Shown here: positions 25,902-33,765 of the stretch, piece after piece
How positions within the stretch are numbered: the stretch's first letter is position 1
Layout: every line of letters starts with the position of its first letter
NCBI RefSeq assembly: GCF_029892685.1
Contig: NZ_JARXVD010000030.1
Coordinates: forward strand, 1 to 39,038
Origin: Mycobacterium sp. OTB74
GTDB lineage: Bacteria; Actinomycetota; Actinomycetes; Mycobacteriales; Mycobacteriaceae
DNA length: 39,038 nt
Direction: 5' to 3'
Program-made: the position numbers and the translations under genes
Notes under the pieces: model-generated
The model's input: the letters and a program-made list of their open reading frames with translations, nothing else
Told to the model about the DNA's origin: nothing
Database searches by the model: none

Positions 25902-26034
25902 CAGAATTGAGCGTTGTCGATACTGCGTCGGCCGATCCGCGCGCGAGTGCCGATCGAACCTCGAACGTCTGGCTGCATCGGACAGTGTGCTTCATGAGCC
26001 ATGTCGCAGCTTCGCTGTGGCAACATCGGCGAAC

Positions 26035-26475
26035 ATGCGGGTGGTGGTGCAGCGAGTGACGTCAGCGCGGGTATCGGTCGACGGACAGACCGTGGGTCAG
26101 ATCCGCCCGGAGGGGCAGGGGTTGGTGGTGCTCGTTGGCGTCACCAATTCCGACGATGTCGAGGTCGCGCGGACGATGGCGGCGAAGATACATCGTCTAC
26201 GGATACTCGACGGCGAACTCAGTGCCGCGGACGTTGAGGCGCCGATCCTGGTGGTCAGCCAGTTCACGTTGTATGGCGACACCACCAAGGGGCGACGGCC
26301 GTCGTGGAATGCAGCAGCGCCGGGGCCGGTGGCCGAGCCTCTGGTAGACGCCTTTGTTGCTGCGCTGCGCGAGTTGGGTGCCGAGGTGGCGACCGGTGTT
26401 TTCGGGGCCCATATGCAGGTGGAACTCGTCAACGACGGGCCGGTGACGGTGCTGCTGGAGCTGGCATCGTCATGA
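26035..26475 (+). CDS. dtd: D-aminoacyl-tRNA deacylase
   Basis: A 146-aa DTD of normal size. It starts MRVVVQRVTSARVSVDGQTV and carries the two active-site motifs SQFTL (residues 75-79) and the cross-subunit NDGPVT (133-138, Gly-cisPro), plus KGRRPSWNAAAPG and GVFGAHMQVELV. It removes D-amino acids (and Gly) from mischarged tRNA in the cytoplasm. No strong ribosome site precedes the ATG; the frame extends upstream without similarity. A diverged second copy of residues 75-146 and the DNA downstream lies at 36721-37233. Confidence 0.93.
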   Translation: MRVVVQRVTSARVSVDGQTVGQIRPEGQGLVVLVGVTNSDDVEVARTMAAKIHRLRILDGELSAADVEAPILVVSQFTLYGDTTKGRRPSWNAAAPGPVAEPLVDAFVAALRELGAEVATGVFGAHMQVELVNDGPVTVLLELASS

Positions 26476-26773
26476 TGCCGCTGTTGTAGCTTTTCGCATT
26501 CCTCGAGGAGCTCACAATCCTGCGCCGGCGCTTGCGATCGACGAAAGAGGTTGGCGGCGAGGCATTCTTGGTCTCGTTCGCAGGCTCTGGAGTCTTTCGG
26601 ACGGCCAGCCGCGCCGGACGCGCCAGGTATCGCAATGTGAAATATGATGCGGTGCTGTGCTTCTCGTATGCGGTTGGTACAAGCAGATCGGGACCAAATG
26701 GCTTCTTGCGACCGAGATCGTCGCGCGGCACTGGTTCTAGCAGGTCGACATAGTTGGGTGCTATCGGCGGTGG
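26260..26773 (+). repeat. Long direct repeat, copy A (3' dtd plus downstream flank)
   Basis: This segment covers the last 72 codons of dtd and about 300 bp after its stop. It aligns almost base for base with 36721-37233, with scattered substitutions. Downstream of dtd both copies share, for example, GTGAAATATGATGCGGTGCT. In that flank substitutions fall about equally on all codon positions in the frame examined, so it appears non-coding. Confidence 0.85.
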
Positions 26774-26809
26774 CGTCGTTCCGCTCCCTCGGGTACGGTG
26801 TTTGCCCGT

Positions 26810-27286
26810 TCATCGGCGGCTTGCTGCTAGGTGCATGCGGACGGCCATGAGGCAGACGCCGAGGGCGTTCTCGCCGGCTAGTCCGCGGTGCTCGTCGCAG
26901 GTGCAGTTCCCCCAGGTTTGGTCGTGCCACGTGTTGCCTTCGATGAGCAGACTTCCTGTTGTTGCGATGAGCTTGTCGGCCAGTTCGGGGTTGTGGGTGA
27001 ATTTGGCGATGAGGATCTCTTCCATGAGCCTGAAACGGTGTTGGTCCCAGTTGGCGAGTTGTGTTGCGGTGCGGCCGATCTGCTGGGCATGGGTAGGGAC
27101 TGATGCTGCGAGGATCGCCGCGACAGCGCCGGCGTCGGTGGTTCGGGCGGCCATGTAGGCGTGCTCGCTGGTGGGGAAGTGGTGCCCTCGGTGCGGTGTG
27201 ACCGCTGGGTAGAAGTTCGACAGGAAGTAGTGGTCGCCGCGAAACCTGTCGATGACCGGTAGCTGAACGTCATCCGTGGTGGCCAT
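26810..27286 (-). CDS. NADAR family protein (YbiA-like N-glycosidase/ADP-ribose hydrolase fold)
   Basis: A 158-aa NADAR-domain protein: FRGDHYFLSNFYP near residues 15-27, TSEHAYMAART, NWDQHRFRLMEEILIAKFTH, LIEGNTWHDQTWGNC and GENALGVCLMAVR are the family landmarks. Known members cleave N-glycosidic bonds (riboflavin intermediates) or remove ADP-ribose from guanine as antitoxins to DarT1. No DarT-like toxin is adjacent, so the role here is open. The ATG at 27286 has only a weak ribosome site. It lies between the direct-repeat copy A and the sigma-factor gene. Confidence 0.88.
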   Translation of the reverse strand: MATTDDVQLPVIDRFRGDHYFLSNFYPAVTPHRGHHFPTSEHAYMAARTTDAGAVAAILAASVPTHAQQIGRTATQLANWDQHRFRLMEEILIAKFTHNPELADKLIATTGSLLIEGNTWHDQTWGNCTCDEHRGLAGENALGVCLMAVRMHLAASRR

Positions 27287-27684
27287 GGTCCGAAGATATG
27301 ACGCGGGTCCGACAGGATCCGACCAGCGCAGCAACGGCAGCCGCTGTGTCAACGTTCGGCCACCGAATACGGGTGCGTCGCCTACACCATGAACAATGCT
27401 TCGCATTCGTGGGCCGGCGGCCGTGGCACGGACCAACAGAGCGCGGTCCACGATGCCCCCCTGCATGAGCCGGTTCCGATTTCGATCCGCCGAGGCCGTG
27501 CCCCGCTGGGCCGCCCGCGACGGAATTGTCGACCCATCGCCTCCTCATGGCGCCACCGCGAGCATTTGTCTCCAGCCAACTCTGGCTAGCTCGGGGTGTC
27601 GGTGGCGGGGTAGTAGTCAGGCCTTCTGTGTCGGGCAGCTCTGAGGGTGTCTCTCCAAATGTGACCGCCATCACTGTCGAGATG
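27287..27684. other. Intergenic region NADAR / sigma factor
   Basis: About 400 bp without a gene I can support. Overlapping open frames on both strands have no recognisable product. The sigma-factor promoter begins at its right end. Confidence 0.4.
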
Positions 27685-27712
27685 TGTCACCTTTCACCGT
27701 ACGGGCGGTGTC
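27685..27712 (+). promoter_or_regulatory. Probable ECF41 autoregulated promoter
   Basis: TGTCACC (27685-27691), a 17-bp spacer and TGTC (27709-27712) lie 36 bp before the sigma-factor start. The published ECF41 target motif is TGTCACA, about 16 bp, CGTC, so this is one or two mismatches from consensus and placed as expected for autoregulation. Confidence 0.6.
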
Positions 27713-27748
27713 TATGGTGCGGAACCTATTCCGGGAAGGGGTTGCGGT

Positions 27749-28624
27749 GTGAGTCATGCATCGGTCTTTAGTGAATACAAGCCGCTGCTATTCACGATCG
27801 CCTACGAGATTTTGGGGACCGTGGTCGATACCGAAGACGTGCTGCAAGACAGCTACCTTCGATGGAGCGAGGTCGACCTCAACTCGATCAACGATCCGCG
27901 TGTCTATCTCGCTCGGATCGTCGCGCGGCAGGCGCTCAATCGACTTCGCACGACTCGCCGACGCCGAGAACTATATGTCGGCAGCTGGTTACCTGAGCCC
28001 TTTGTGACCGCTTCTGACGTCTCCTCCGACGCCACGCTCGCGGAGGCGGTTTCGATGGCGATGATGGTTGTGCTCGAGTCACTCGGCCCGGACGAACGCG
28101 CCGTTTTCTTGCTGCACACCATATTTGGTTTCAGCAACGCAGAGATCGCCGAATTTACCGGCAAGTCCGAGGCTGCTGTGCGCCAGATCGCGCATCGCGC
28201 TCGCACACACGTAAATTCGCGCCGCCAAAAATTCAACCCCACGCCTGAGGACGCTGACGAGATCATCACGCGCTTTCTGATGTCTGCGAACACCGGCGAC
28301 TTTCAGGGATTGATGGACGTGCTCGCACCCGATGTGGTGCAGATATCGGATGGAGGCGGTAAAGCAGCCGCAACCCGTAAACCGCTCGTCGGCCGCGAGC
28401 CTGTCGCGCGGTTCGCCATGGGTGTCGTCCGCGTCACTGCGCCCGGCCTGCGCGCGGAGTTCACGCGGTGCAATGCCATGCCCACCGTGGTGTTTCGACG
28501 CGCGGGCACACCGACTCAAGCGTTGTTGTTCGACATCGCCGATGGGCAAATCCACGCCATCTATGCCGTGCGAAATCCAGACAAGCTCGGCAACACCAGC
28601 CACCACCAAAACCTGACTCGCTGA
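27749..28624 (+). CDS. ECF41-type RNA polymerase sigma factor (SigJ-like) with SnoaL-like C-terminal domain
   Basis: A 291-aa sigma factor: sigma-2 region about residues 8-72, sigma-4 about 105-158 (LGPDERAVFLLHTIFGFSNA and the HTH KSEAAVRQIAHRAR), and a SnoaL-like C-terminal domain about 170-290. All three ECF41 hallmark motifs are present: WLPEP (80-84) in the linker, DGGGK (201-205) and NPDKL (276-280). In this group the fused C-terminal domain controls activity instead of a separate anti-sigma factor. GTG 27749 has GGAAGGGG upstream. Downstream genes follow within 12 bp and are coupled, consistent with control of an oxidoreductase operon. Confidence 0.92.
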   Translation: MSHASVFSEYKPLLFTIAYEILGTVVDTEDVLQDSYLRWSEVDLNSINDPRVYLARIVARQALNRLRTTRRRRELYVGSWLPEPFVTASDVSSDATLAEAVSMAMMVVLESLGPDERAVFLLHTIFGFSNAEIAEFTGKSEAAVRQIAHRARTHVNSRRQKFNPTPEDADEIITRFLMSANTGDFQGLMDVLAPDVVQISDGGGKAAATRKPLVGREPVARFAMGVVRVTAPGLRAEFTRCNAMPTVVFRRAGTPTQALLFDIADGQIHAIYAVRNPDKLGNTSHHQNLTR

Positions 28625-28636
28625 AAGGAATTGCGA

Positions 28637-28765
28637 ATGGAAATCATCGCCGGCGACCACACCGCCGCGGCACACAACGATCGGATCAACTGGCGTTTCG
28701 ATGGCACTGGCGCCGGGCACCTTATCCACGAATCGATCGTGTCGACAAGGGAGTCCGGGAAGTGA
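28637..28765 (+). CDS. Possible 42-aa coupling peptide between sigma factor and oxidoreductase
   Basis: An ATG with AAAGGA 10 bases upstream opens a 42-codon frame (begins MEIIAGDHTAAAHNDRINWR, ends STRESGK). It begins 12 bp after the sigma-factor stop, and its TGA overlaps the GTG of the oxidoreductase (GTGA), so the layout is that of a real operon gene. Sequence not recognised. It could be the remnant of a larger gene or a short translated leader. Confidence 0.5.
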   Translation: MEIIAGDHTAAAHNDRINWRFDGTGAGHLIHESIVSTRESGK

Positions 28766-29925
28766 GTCCTGCGACGACCGTGACAGTGATCGGCGGTGGC
28801 CTGGCGGGGCTAACCGCAGCGATCTCGTGCGCTGAGCAGGGCGCAGCCGTGGTGCTGCACGAGGCGCACAGCACGCTCGGCGGTCGCGCCCGCAGCACCC
28901 CCGCTCCGTACATTGCCAACGACGGCACTCACGCGTTCTACGACGGGGCGCCCTGGCGGTGGTTGGCCGGACGCGATCTGGTCCAGCCAGTGCACCGGCT
29001 CGGCCTTCGCCAGCTATGCCGCGTTCGTTTCCGCCATGGGGGCCGACTGCACAAAGCCCCGCCGGCCAGCTTTATCGCGATGGTGACCGTTGGGCGTGGA
29101 TATCGCGCACCTGTCGAGGTCAGCTTTCGGGACTGGGCCAGCGGACGATTCGGCGAGACAGCATGTCGTGCCGCCGAGGGCGTGGTGGGACCAGCCATCT
29201 ATGACGCTAACCCTGGCCGGCTGTCAGCAGCCTTCGTGTTCGAACGACTCCTGCGGGTGACAACCCCAAGCTGCCCACCAACTACGCGCTATCCACGCGG
29301 CGGCTGGGCAGCGGTCGTCGAACGCATGGAATGCCGGGCCAAATCGTTGGGCGTGCGCATCGAAACCAATTCCCGTATCACCAATTTGCCCGAATCCGAT
29401 TCCGTCATCGTTGCGACATCACTGGAAGCTGCGCGGGTGCTGCTCAACGATGACACGCTGCGCTGGGAGGGTGGACGAGCCGCGCTGCTGGACACCGGGC
29501 TACTGCACTCCAAGCGGGACCCGTTCGCGGTCTTCGACTGCGACGGGGGCGCCATGATCGAACGCTTCACGAGCCAAGATCCCACGCTAGCACCCGCCGG
29601 CCACGCCCTGTTGCAGGGTCAAATACCGCTGCGGCCCAACGAATCCAAAGCCGACGGCCTGACGCGCCTTGAGTCGGTGTTCGATTTGGCATTCCCCGGG
29701 TGGCACGAGCGGGTCACCTGGCGCCGTGACCAAATCGCCAACAACCGAACAGGGGCGCTCGACCTGCCCGGCTATACCTGGCGCGACCGACCCGCGGTCG
29801 ATCGAGGCGACAACCGCTACCTCATCGGCGACGCTGTAGCGGCCCCCGGGCTGCTCGCCGAGGTGTCCATCAGCAGCGCCCTCAGTGCCAGCAAGCTTGC
29901 TTGTCGCAAGCTCCAGACCTTGTGA
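28762..29925 (+). CDS. FAD-dependent amine-oxidase/phytoene-desaturase-like oxidoreductase
   Basis: A 387-aa flavoprotein. The N-terminal Rossmann motif VTVIGGGLAGLTAAISCAE (residues 7-25) and the following LHEAHSTLGGRARS are typical of the NAD(P)-binding/amine-oxidase-like FAD superfamily; near the C-terminus YLIGDAVAAPGLLAEVSISS is the second FAD contact. Redox chemistry on an amine, carotenoid-like or other hydrophobic substrate is possible; the substrate is unknown. The GTG at 28762 overlaps the preceding small frame's stop. Association with an ECF41 sigma factor fits the known linkage of that group to oxidoreductase genes. Confidence 0.85.
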   Translation: MSPATTVTVIGGGLAGLTAAISCAEQGAAVVLHEAHSTLGGRARSTPAPYIANDGTHAFYDGAPWRWLAGRDLVQPVHRLGLRQLCRVRFRHGGRLHKAPPASFIAMVTVGRGYRAPVEVSFRDWASGRFGETACRAAEGVVGPAIYDANPGRLSAAFVFERLLRVTTPSCPPTTRYPRGGWAAVVERMECRAKSLGVRIETNSRITNLPESDSVIVATSLEAARVLLNDDTLRWEGGRAALLDTGLLHSKRDPFAVFDCDGGAMIERFTSQDPTLAPAGHALLQGQIPLRPNESKADGLTRLESVFDLAFPGWHERVTWRRDQIANNRTGALDLPGYTWRDRPAVDRGDNRYLIGDAVAAPGLLAEVSISSALSASKLACRKLQTL

Positions 29926-29970
29926 ATTCGCCGCGATACGCAGGCTCCAAGGTACGTGCCGCCGTTGTGA

Positions 29971-30150
29971 TCACTGAGATACAGGCAAAATCGCGTGGGC
30001 GCCGATGATCGTGTCGTGTGTGTCGGTGTAGGGCACGCTGCCCTTGTCCAGTACCGCGAGAAACAGCGCGTCGGTGTTGGGGTCGGCGGATGAAGGCGCC
30101 GCGATGGCAATCGCGAGTGCCGGCATCACCAGAAGGGTTGAATAACGCAC
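29971..30150 (-). pseudogene. Frameshifted DUF732-type secreted protein
   Basis: A GTG-started frame encodes a signal peptide (VRYSTLLVMPALAIAIAAPSS, cleavage near SSADP) and the start of a DUF732 domain (NTDALFLAVLDKGSVPYTDT...TIIGAHA). The expected Cys-containing end is lost: the frame runs to a stop after ILPVSQ, while the neighbouring frame continues with CLYLSDHNGG, which fits the missing part. A one- or two-base indel around 29985-30000 explains this. DUF732 proteins are small secreted mycobacterial proteins of unknown function. A sequencing error could also produce it. Confidence 0.6.
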
Positions 30151-30162
30151 CCAGGAGTGGAA

Positions 30163-30498
30163 TCAGAACACACTGAGCACTTTTCGGTTGCCGAGCGGTT
30201 CACCGAGCCGGACATCGAGGCCGGCGATGTAGGCAAGATCGGTGTGAATGGGTCCGGTGCCGGGTTTCCCGCCGATGTGAAGCGTCACTTCGACTCTAGA
30301 AGGATCTTCAACCACCGTGGCATGCGCACCCGTGACGTCGGGCGAGGTCAGTTCGAAGTAGATGCGCAGCGCGTCAGGGTTGTGATCGAGGCGGCTCCAC
30401 GATTCGAATTGCACCTTGCGGCTATCAACGATGTCTGGGTCGTCATCGACAACGATCACGGGCTCTTTTGGTTCTTCGGATGGGGTTGTCGTCGTCAT
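30163..30498 (-). CDS. Hypothetical 111-aa protein
   Basis: A 111-aa acidic protein beginning MTTTTPSEEPKEPVIVVDDD, then a beta-rich C-terminal part (VEVTLHIGGKPGTGPIHTDL). ATG 30498 follows AAGGAC with good spacing. No TM or signal peptide; family not recognised. It ends 13 bp before the GTG of the broken DUF732 gene on the same strand, so the two may have been one operon. Confidence 0.6.
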   Translation of the reverse strand: MTTTTPSEEPKEPVIVVDDDPDIVDSRKVQFESWSRLDHNPDALRIYFELTSPDVTGAHATVVEDPSRVEVTLHIGGKPGTGPIHTDLAYIAGLDVRLGEPLGNRKVLSVF

Positions 30499-31136
30499 TA
30501 ACTCGTCCTTCTGCGTAGGGTCGAGTGGAGCTTGCATTGCTCACGGTAAACCTGTGTGGGGTCGGTGCGGGGCGATCTGCACACAGTCGCAGGAATCTGA
30601 CCGACCCCACTTCACTACCAGACACTTCTCGGCGGCGTATTGCGAAGCGACGTCACCATTTTCACGAGTCAAACAACGCCGCAACTGCGTTCAAGGACCG
30701 AAATGATCTTCATCCGGCGGGGATCCCGAAACTTGGTTCTTCAAATGCTCCATCGGCGCTCTTAGATGCTTGGCCTCCTCGTAGCTTGGGGCGTGGTTTG
30801 CATTTGGATGCAGCGATCGCGGTCAGGGCGGCAGCAGCCCGCGTGACCGAACTGGCATCGGGTGTCCACCGGCGTCGCTGGGGGACACACGGCCGGTGTG
30901 CATCATGTACGCGGCACCACGATGGCAGGGGAAGGGGCCGGACGTTGAGGATCCGTTGAGACGGCCTCGATAGCTTCTGCCCACAAGCATGTATACGTCA
31001 CGAATCGATTCGAGGAGCTCGGCCATGACGATTCACCGCAGCAGTGGCTTGAGGGAATGGTGGGGCGAGGTACTGTCCCTCCACGATGCGGCTGTCATCA
31101 GTCGACACCCGACGATCGTCGAGGCGCACTGACCGC
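30499..31136. other. 640-bp region without a supported gene
   Basis: Only a doubtful minus-strand frame at 30823-31026 (begins MAELLESIRDVYMLVGRSYR) stands out; its second half looks non-coding and it lacks similarity to anything I know. The promoter of the 111-aa gene should be near 30500-30560. Confidence 0.35.
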
Positions 31137-31655
31137 CTATTTGTACAGCTTCCCGATGTCGCGGCTCACCTTCCATATGCCAGCCAGGACTGTCAACACG
31201 AGCACGGCGAGGGCGATCCAAAAGATCGCGGGACTGGTGTCGGCTTTTTGCGAGAAGATGACATTGGCGAGCGCGCACCCTGCTAGCGCGAGCGCTGAGA
31301 CGAACGTGACGAGGGCATCGCCCAGCGCGCCGCGGTTGCTCGGGTGGGTTATCGCTTTGACTCGTCCGGCATCGTGGAATTCCAACGAGATGTGGTCATC
31401 CGTGCTGTCGGGTTCCTTGAGTCTTTCGTAATCGGCTGGCGCTAAATAGATCCCGACGTTATCGGGGCCGCCTTCGACGACGGACTTGAGGAGTAGCGCT
31501 GGTTCGGTGCGGCCTTTGCGTTGCACGAGCAGCAGCCGCGCTACCTCACCGTTGCGGTTGATCGCTCCCTTCGAGAAGCGGATCTGGCCCTGGTCGGCGA
31601 ACTCGGCGTTGCCGAAGGCGTCCCCGCTCGTCCAGGCCGAGTGTTTGGTTGTCAT
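31137..31655 (-). CDS. Hypothetical protein with two C-terminal TM helices
   Basis: A 172-aa protein: soluble N-terminal part (about 1-105, beta-rich, beginning MTTKHSAWTSGDAFGNAEFA) and two TM helices (about 107-131 and 140-162). Its ATG overlaps the TGA of the zinc-finger gene upstream (ATGA), so the two products are made together and may form a membrane complex. No family recognised; function unknown. It is the last gene of the minus-strand set that begins with the S53 protease. Confidence 0.7.
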   Translation of the reverse strand: MTTKHSAWTSGDAFGNAEFADQGQIRFSKGAINRNGEVARLLLVQRKGRTEPALLLKSVVEGGPDNVGIYLAPADYERLKEPDSTDDHISLEFHDAGRVKAITHPSNRGALGDALVTFVSALALAGCALANVIFSQKADTSPAIFWIALAVLVLTVLAGIWKVSRDIGKLYK

Positions 31656-32638
31656 CGGGCGACCCCCACGGGTACCGGAGCCGCTGTTGGCTCCCGGAAC
31701 CCCATACCGATCGCATACAGCGACGCCAGCACCAGCAGGCCGGGCTCGGTGCCGGCGACGATGTCGAGGCGCTTGAACGGCTGGAAGTCTGGGTCGACAT
31801 CCCAGGCATAGGCATTGAGCCCGATCGCATCTGCCAGCAGGAGAAAGTCGATCGGCCGGCCGCCCGGCTGGTTGGCCTGCAGCCAGTCCTTCATCCTGAC
31901 TACCGGATAGATTTCGGCCATCCATGCCTCTAGTTGTGTTGTTAGCCAGCCGCGCAGCTGGTCGATCATGCCGTCGCGCTCGCGTTCAGCCAGAACATCG
32001 GCATTGTCTGATCCGGTCACCGTTGCGGCAATCGGTCTGTTCTGCAGCTCCTCGGTGTAGCCGTCGCGCAACGCCTCATGTAGTGAGTCCCCGACCGTAG
32101 TCAGGTACTGTTCGCGCGCGTCTGTGTCCCTGCGCAGCTCGAAAAGGACGGCTACGGCGGTCGTAAGGACGGTGATGTCAACCGAGTTGCGCCAGGGTTG
32201 CGACGCCTCGGCGAGCTGCGGGAACTGGGCTTGAAAATCCACGGTGCTGCGGAAGTGGGGCTGCCCGGCTGTAGCGTCGGCTTCACCGCCGTCGAAGGGC
32301 ACCGCCCCAGGGCCGCTCGGTGAATGTCCCGGCGGGCCGCCGCCCGGCGGCGGCGTTGCGCCTCCGCCACCACCGGGACGGGGTGGCGGACCGCCAGGTG
32401 GCTGGCCCCCACCGCCGCCACCGCCTGAGCCGCCCGGCGGGGGTTTCTTTCCTGCGCTGCGCGTCACCGCGCCGCGAAGGCAGTAGCAACACTGAAATGA
32501 CTGGTTCCACAGTCCTGCCGGCGTTTGGCTCTTGCCGCCATGCGCCGGGCAGCTCAGCCCTCCGCAGGTCTTGCACACGCCGATCGCGTCCTGAATCAGC
32601 GCCGACGTCCGAACCACGCAGGCCCAGCATCCCGCCAC
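31652..32638 (-). CDS. RING-like zinc-binding protein with Gly/Pro linker
   Basis: A 328-aa protein. Residues 1-53 carry C4-x2-C7, C22-x2-C25, C30-x2-H33 and C50-x2-C53: four ligand pairs in an order typical of cross-brace, two-zinc fingers (RING/B-box-like). A Gly/Pro-rich linker (about 64-112, glycine and proline runs) follows, then a helical domain (about 130-328) with FQAQFPQLAEASQPWRNSVD, and a hydrophobic stretch near 300-320. GTG 32638 has GAGGGGGG upstream. I know no named family; ubiquitin-type activity should not be assumed. The stop overlaps the 2-TM gene's start. Confidence 0.7.
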   Translation of the reverse strand: MAGCWACVVRTSALIQDAIGVCKTCGGLSCPAHGGKSQTPAGLWNQSFQCCYCLRGAVTRSAGKKPPPGGSGGGGGGGQPPGGPPPRPGGGGGATPPPGGGPPGHSPSGPGAVPFDGGEADATAGQPHFRSTVDFQAQFPQLAEASQPWRNSVDITVLTTAVAVLFELRRDTDAREQYLTTVGDSLHEALRDGYTEELQNRPIAATVTGSDNADVLAERERDGMIDQLRGWLTTQLEAWMAEIYPVVRMKDWLQANQPGGRPIDFLLLADAIGLNAYAWDVDPDFQPFKRLDIVAGTEPGLLVLASLYAIGMGFREPTAAPVPVGVAR

Positions 32639-32824
32639 CGCGTATCACCCCCCTCGAAGCCTGAAACTTGCATGGATTGTCGTAGCAGTGCGCGATTTTG
32701 ACCTGAGGCGTTAAAACCTGCCGAAGTGGTATTGGAGGATGAGGAAAACTTGTTGTGTCTGGCCTTGGAGCACGACCGTGTTGTCGCTGGGCAGGCTCAA
32801 TGAAGCTTGACCCTGTGCTGGAGC

Positions 32825-33418
32825 TTAATCCGGCCGCCAGTGTTGTTGCGCGGCAAACGTGCGTCGAACTTCGTGATTCTTCACGCCCCCCGTGAAGTCA
32901 AGATCACCTCTGGGGCGCAGGACAAGTTTCACGAGCTTCTGGTTGAATCGATTAATCGGTACCTGGTAGTCGCATCGCGCCCAAATGCTTACTATCTGTA
33001 CGCCAGGGGCCAAAAGCAAGGGTTTGCGGTATGCCTGTGTGCCACCGCCGAATACGACGCTACGTCCTCTTTCCTTTTCGTCGAACAGATTGATCCATGG
33101 CGCCTTTTGGTACCCCGCAGTGGTTCGTCCCAATCGCGGCTCAAGGCCGTGGCCTGATTCCACAGCATCACCATCGGCGGAGTACCGGTACCGAATGGAT
33201 ACCCGGCGGACGAGCAGCGTGTTGGCCCCCAAGTTCGTGACCATGCAGTTGACATCGCCGGCAACGCCGCCGGCCGCGGGCCCGAGAGGTGTGAATTCGA
33301 CGTCGAACTGGGCGCCGATGTTGGCGCGTATCAGAACAAATCGAACATACCCGCCGATCGCCACCGCGATCGCCACGAGCGCAGCGATCGCGGTTCCCAT
33401 GTCCCAGACGACTGTCAT
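32825..33418 (-). CDS. Hypothetical membrane-anchored protein
   Basis: A 197-aa protein with one N-terminal TM helix (about residues 7-29, GTAIAALVAIAVAIGGYVRF) followed by a beta-rich domain (about 38-190) containing VTNLGANTLLVRRVSIRYRY. ATG 33418 follows GGAAGGGG. It precedes the zinc-finger gene by 186 bp on the same strand and may belong to the same set. Family not recognised. Confidence 0.65.
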   Translation of the reverse strand: MTVVWDMGTAIAALVAIAVAIGGYVRFVLIRANIGAQFDVEFTPLGPAAGGVAGDVNCMVTNLGANTLLVRRVSIRYRYSADGDAVESGHGLEPRLGRTTAGYQKAPWINLFDEKERGRSVVFGGGTQAYRKPLLLAPGVQIVSIWARCDYQVPINRFNQKLVKLVLRPRGDLDFTGGVKNHEVRRTFAAQQHWRPD

Positions 33419-33472
33419 TGTGACAACCCCTTCCCGATGTAACTTTCTTGGCAGCGGAGAGCGTAGGACCTG

Positions 33473-33751
33473 GTGAGCGAGCACGGCGGGACGGTGTTGC
33501 AGCGAGCCCGCCGCGATGGCGAAGAAAACCGTCCCGTCGAGATTCGCTTATATGAGTGGACGTCCGAGGCTGCAATGGATGCATACATGTCTGATCCGCG
33601 CAGGACTGCGCTTGCTGCGGAACCAGGCCGCTCCGTTGCCCGTACCGAGATCATTCAAGTGCCGCTCGTTTGGAATCGCCACCGCTCGCGCCGCGCTGTA
33701 TCGGCCCTGAATCGATCGGACGTGCTTCCCGGCTTTGTGTCTCGCTCTTAG
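33473..33751 (+). pseudogene. N-truncated DUF1330/ABM-like protein
   Basis: A GTG-started frame whose middle, IRLYEWTSEAAMDAYMSDPR followed by RTALAAEPGRSVARTEIIQV, matches the C-terminal half of small dimeric alpha/beta-barrel proteins (DUF1330/monooxygenase-like). The first half of the domain is missing, a stop lies three codons before the GTG, and the C-terminus runs on past the normal end. It lies on the opposite strand within the S53-zinc-finger gene set. Probably a remnant; a short functional protein is less likely. Confidence 0.5.
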
Positions 33752-33765
33752 TGAAACGAGGTCAA

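Noticed and set aside
26429..26731. Minus-strand open frame downstream of dtd, also open in the second repeat copy
   Set aside because: More than one frame is open in both copies and substitutions show no codon-position bias, so a protein is not supported.
27270..27674. Minus-strand frame rich in Arg/Pro upstream of the NADAR gene
   Set aside because: Composition typical of antisense GC-rich DNA, no motif, and it overlaps the NADAR start.
30823..31026. 67-codon minus-strand frame beginning MAELLESIRDVYML
   Set aside because: Only the first 25 residues look protein-like; no family match and no conserved context.
32330..32440. Gly/Pro codon runs read as a tandem DNA repeat or CRISPR-like array
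   Set aside because: They are the imperfect Gly/Pro linker of the zinc-binding protein; no regular repeat-spacer unit exists.
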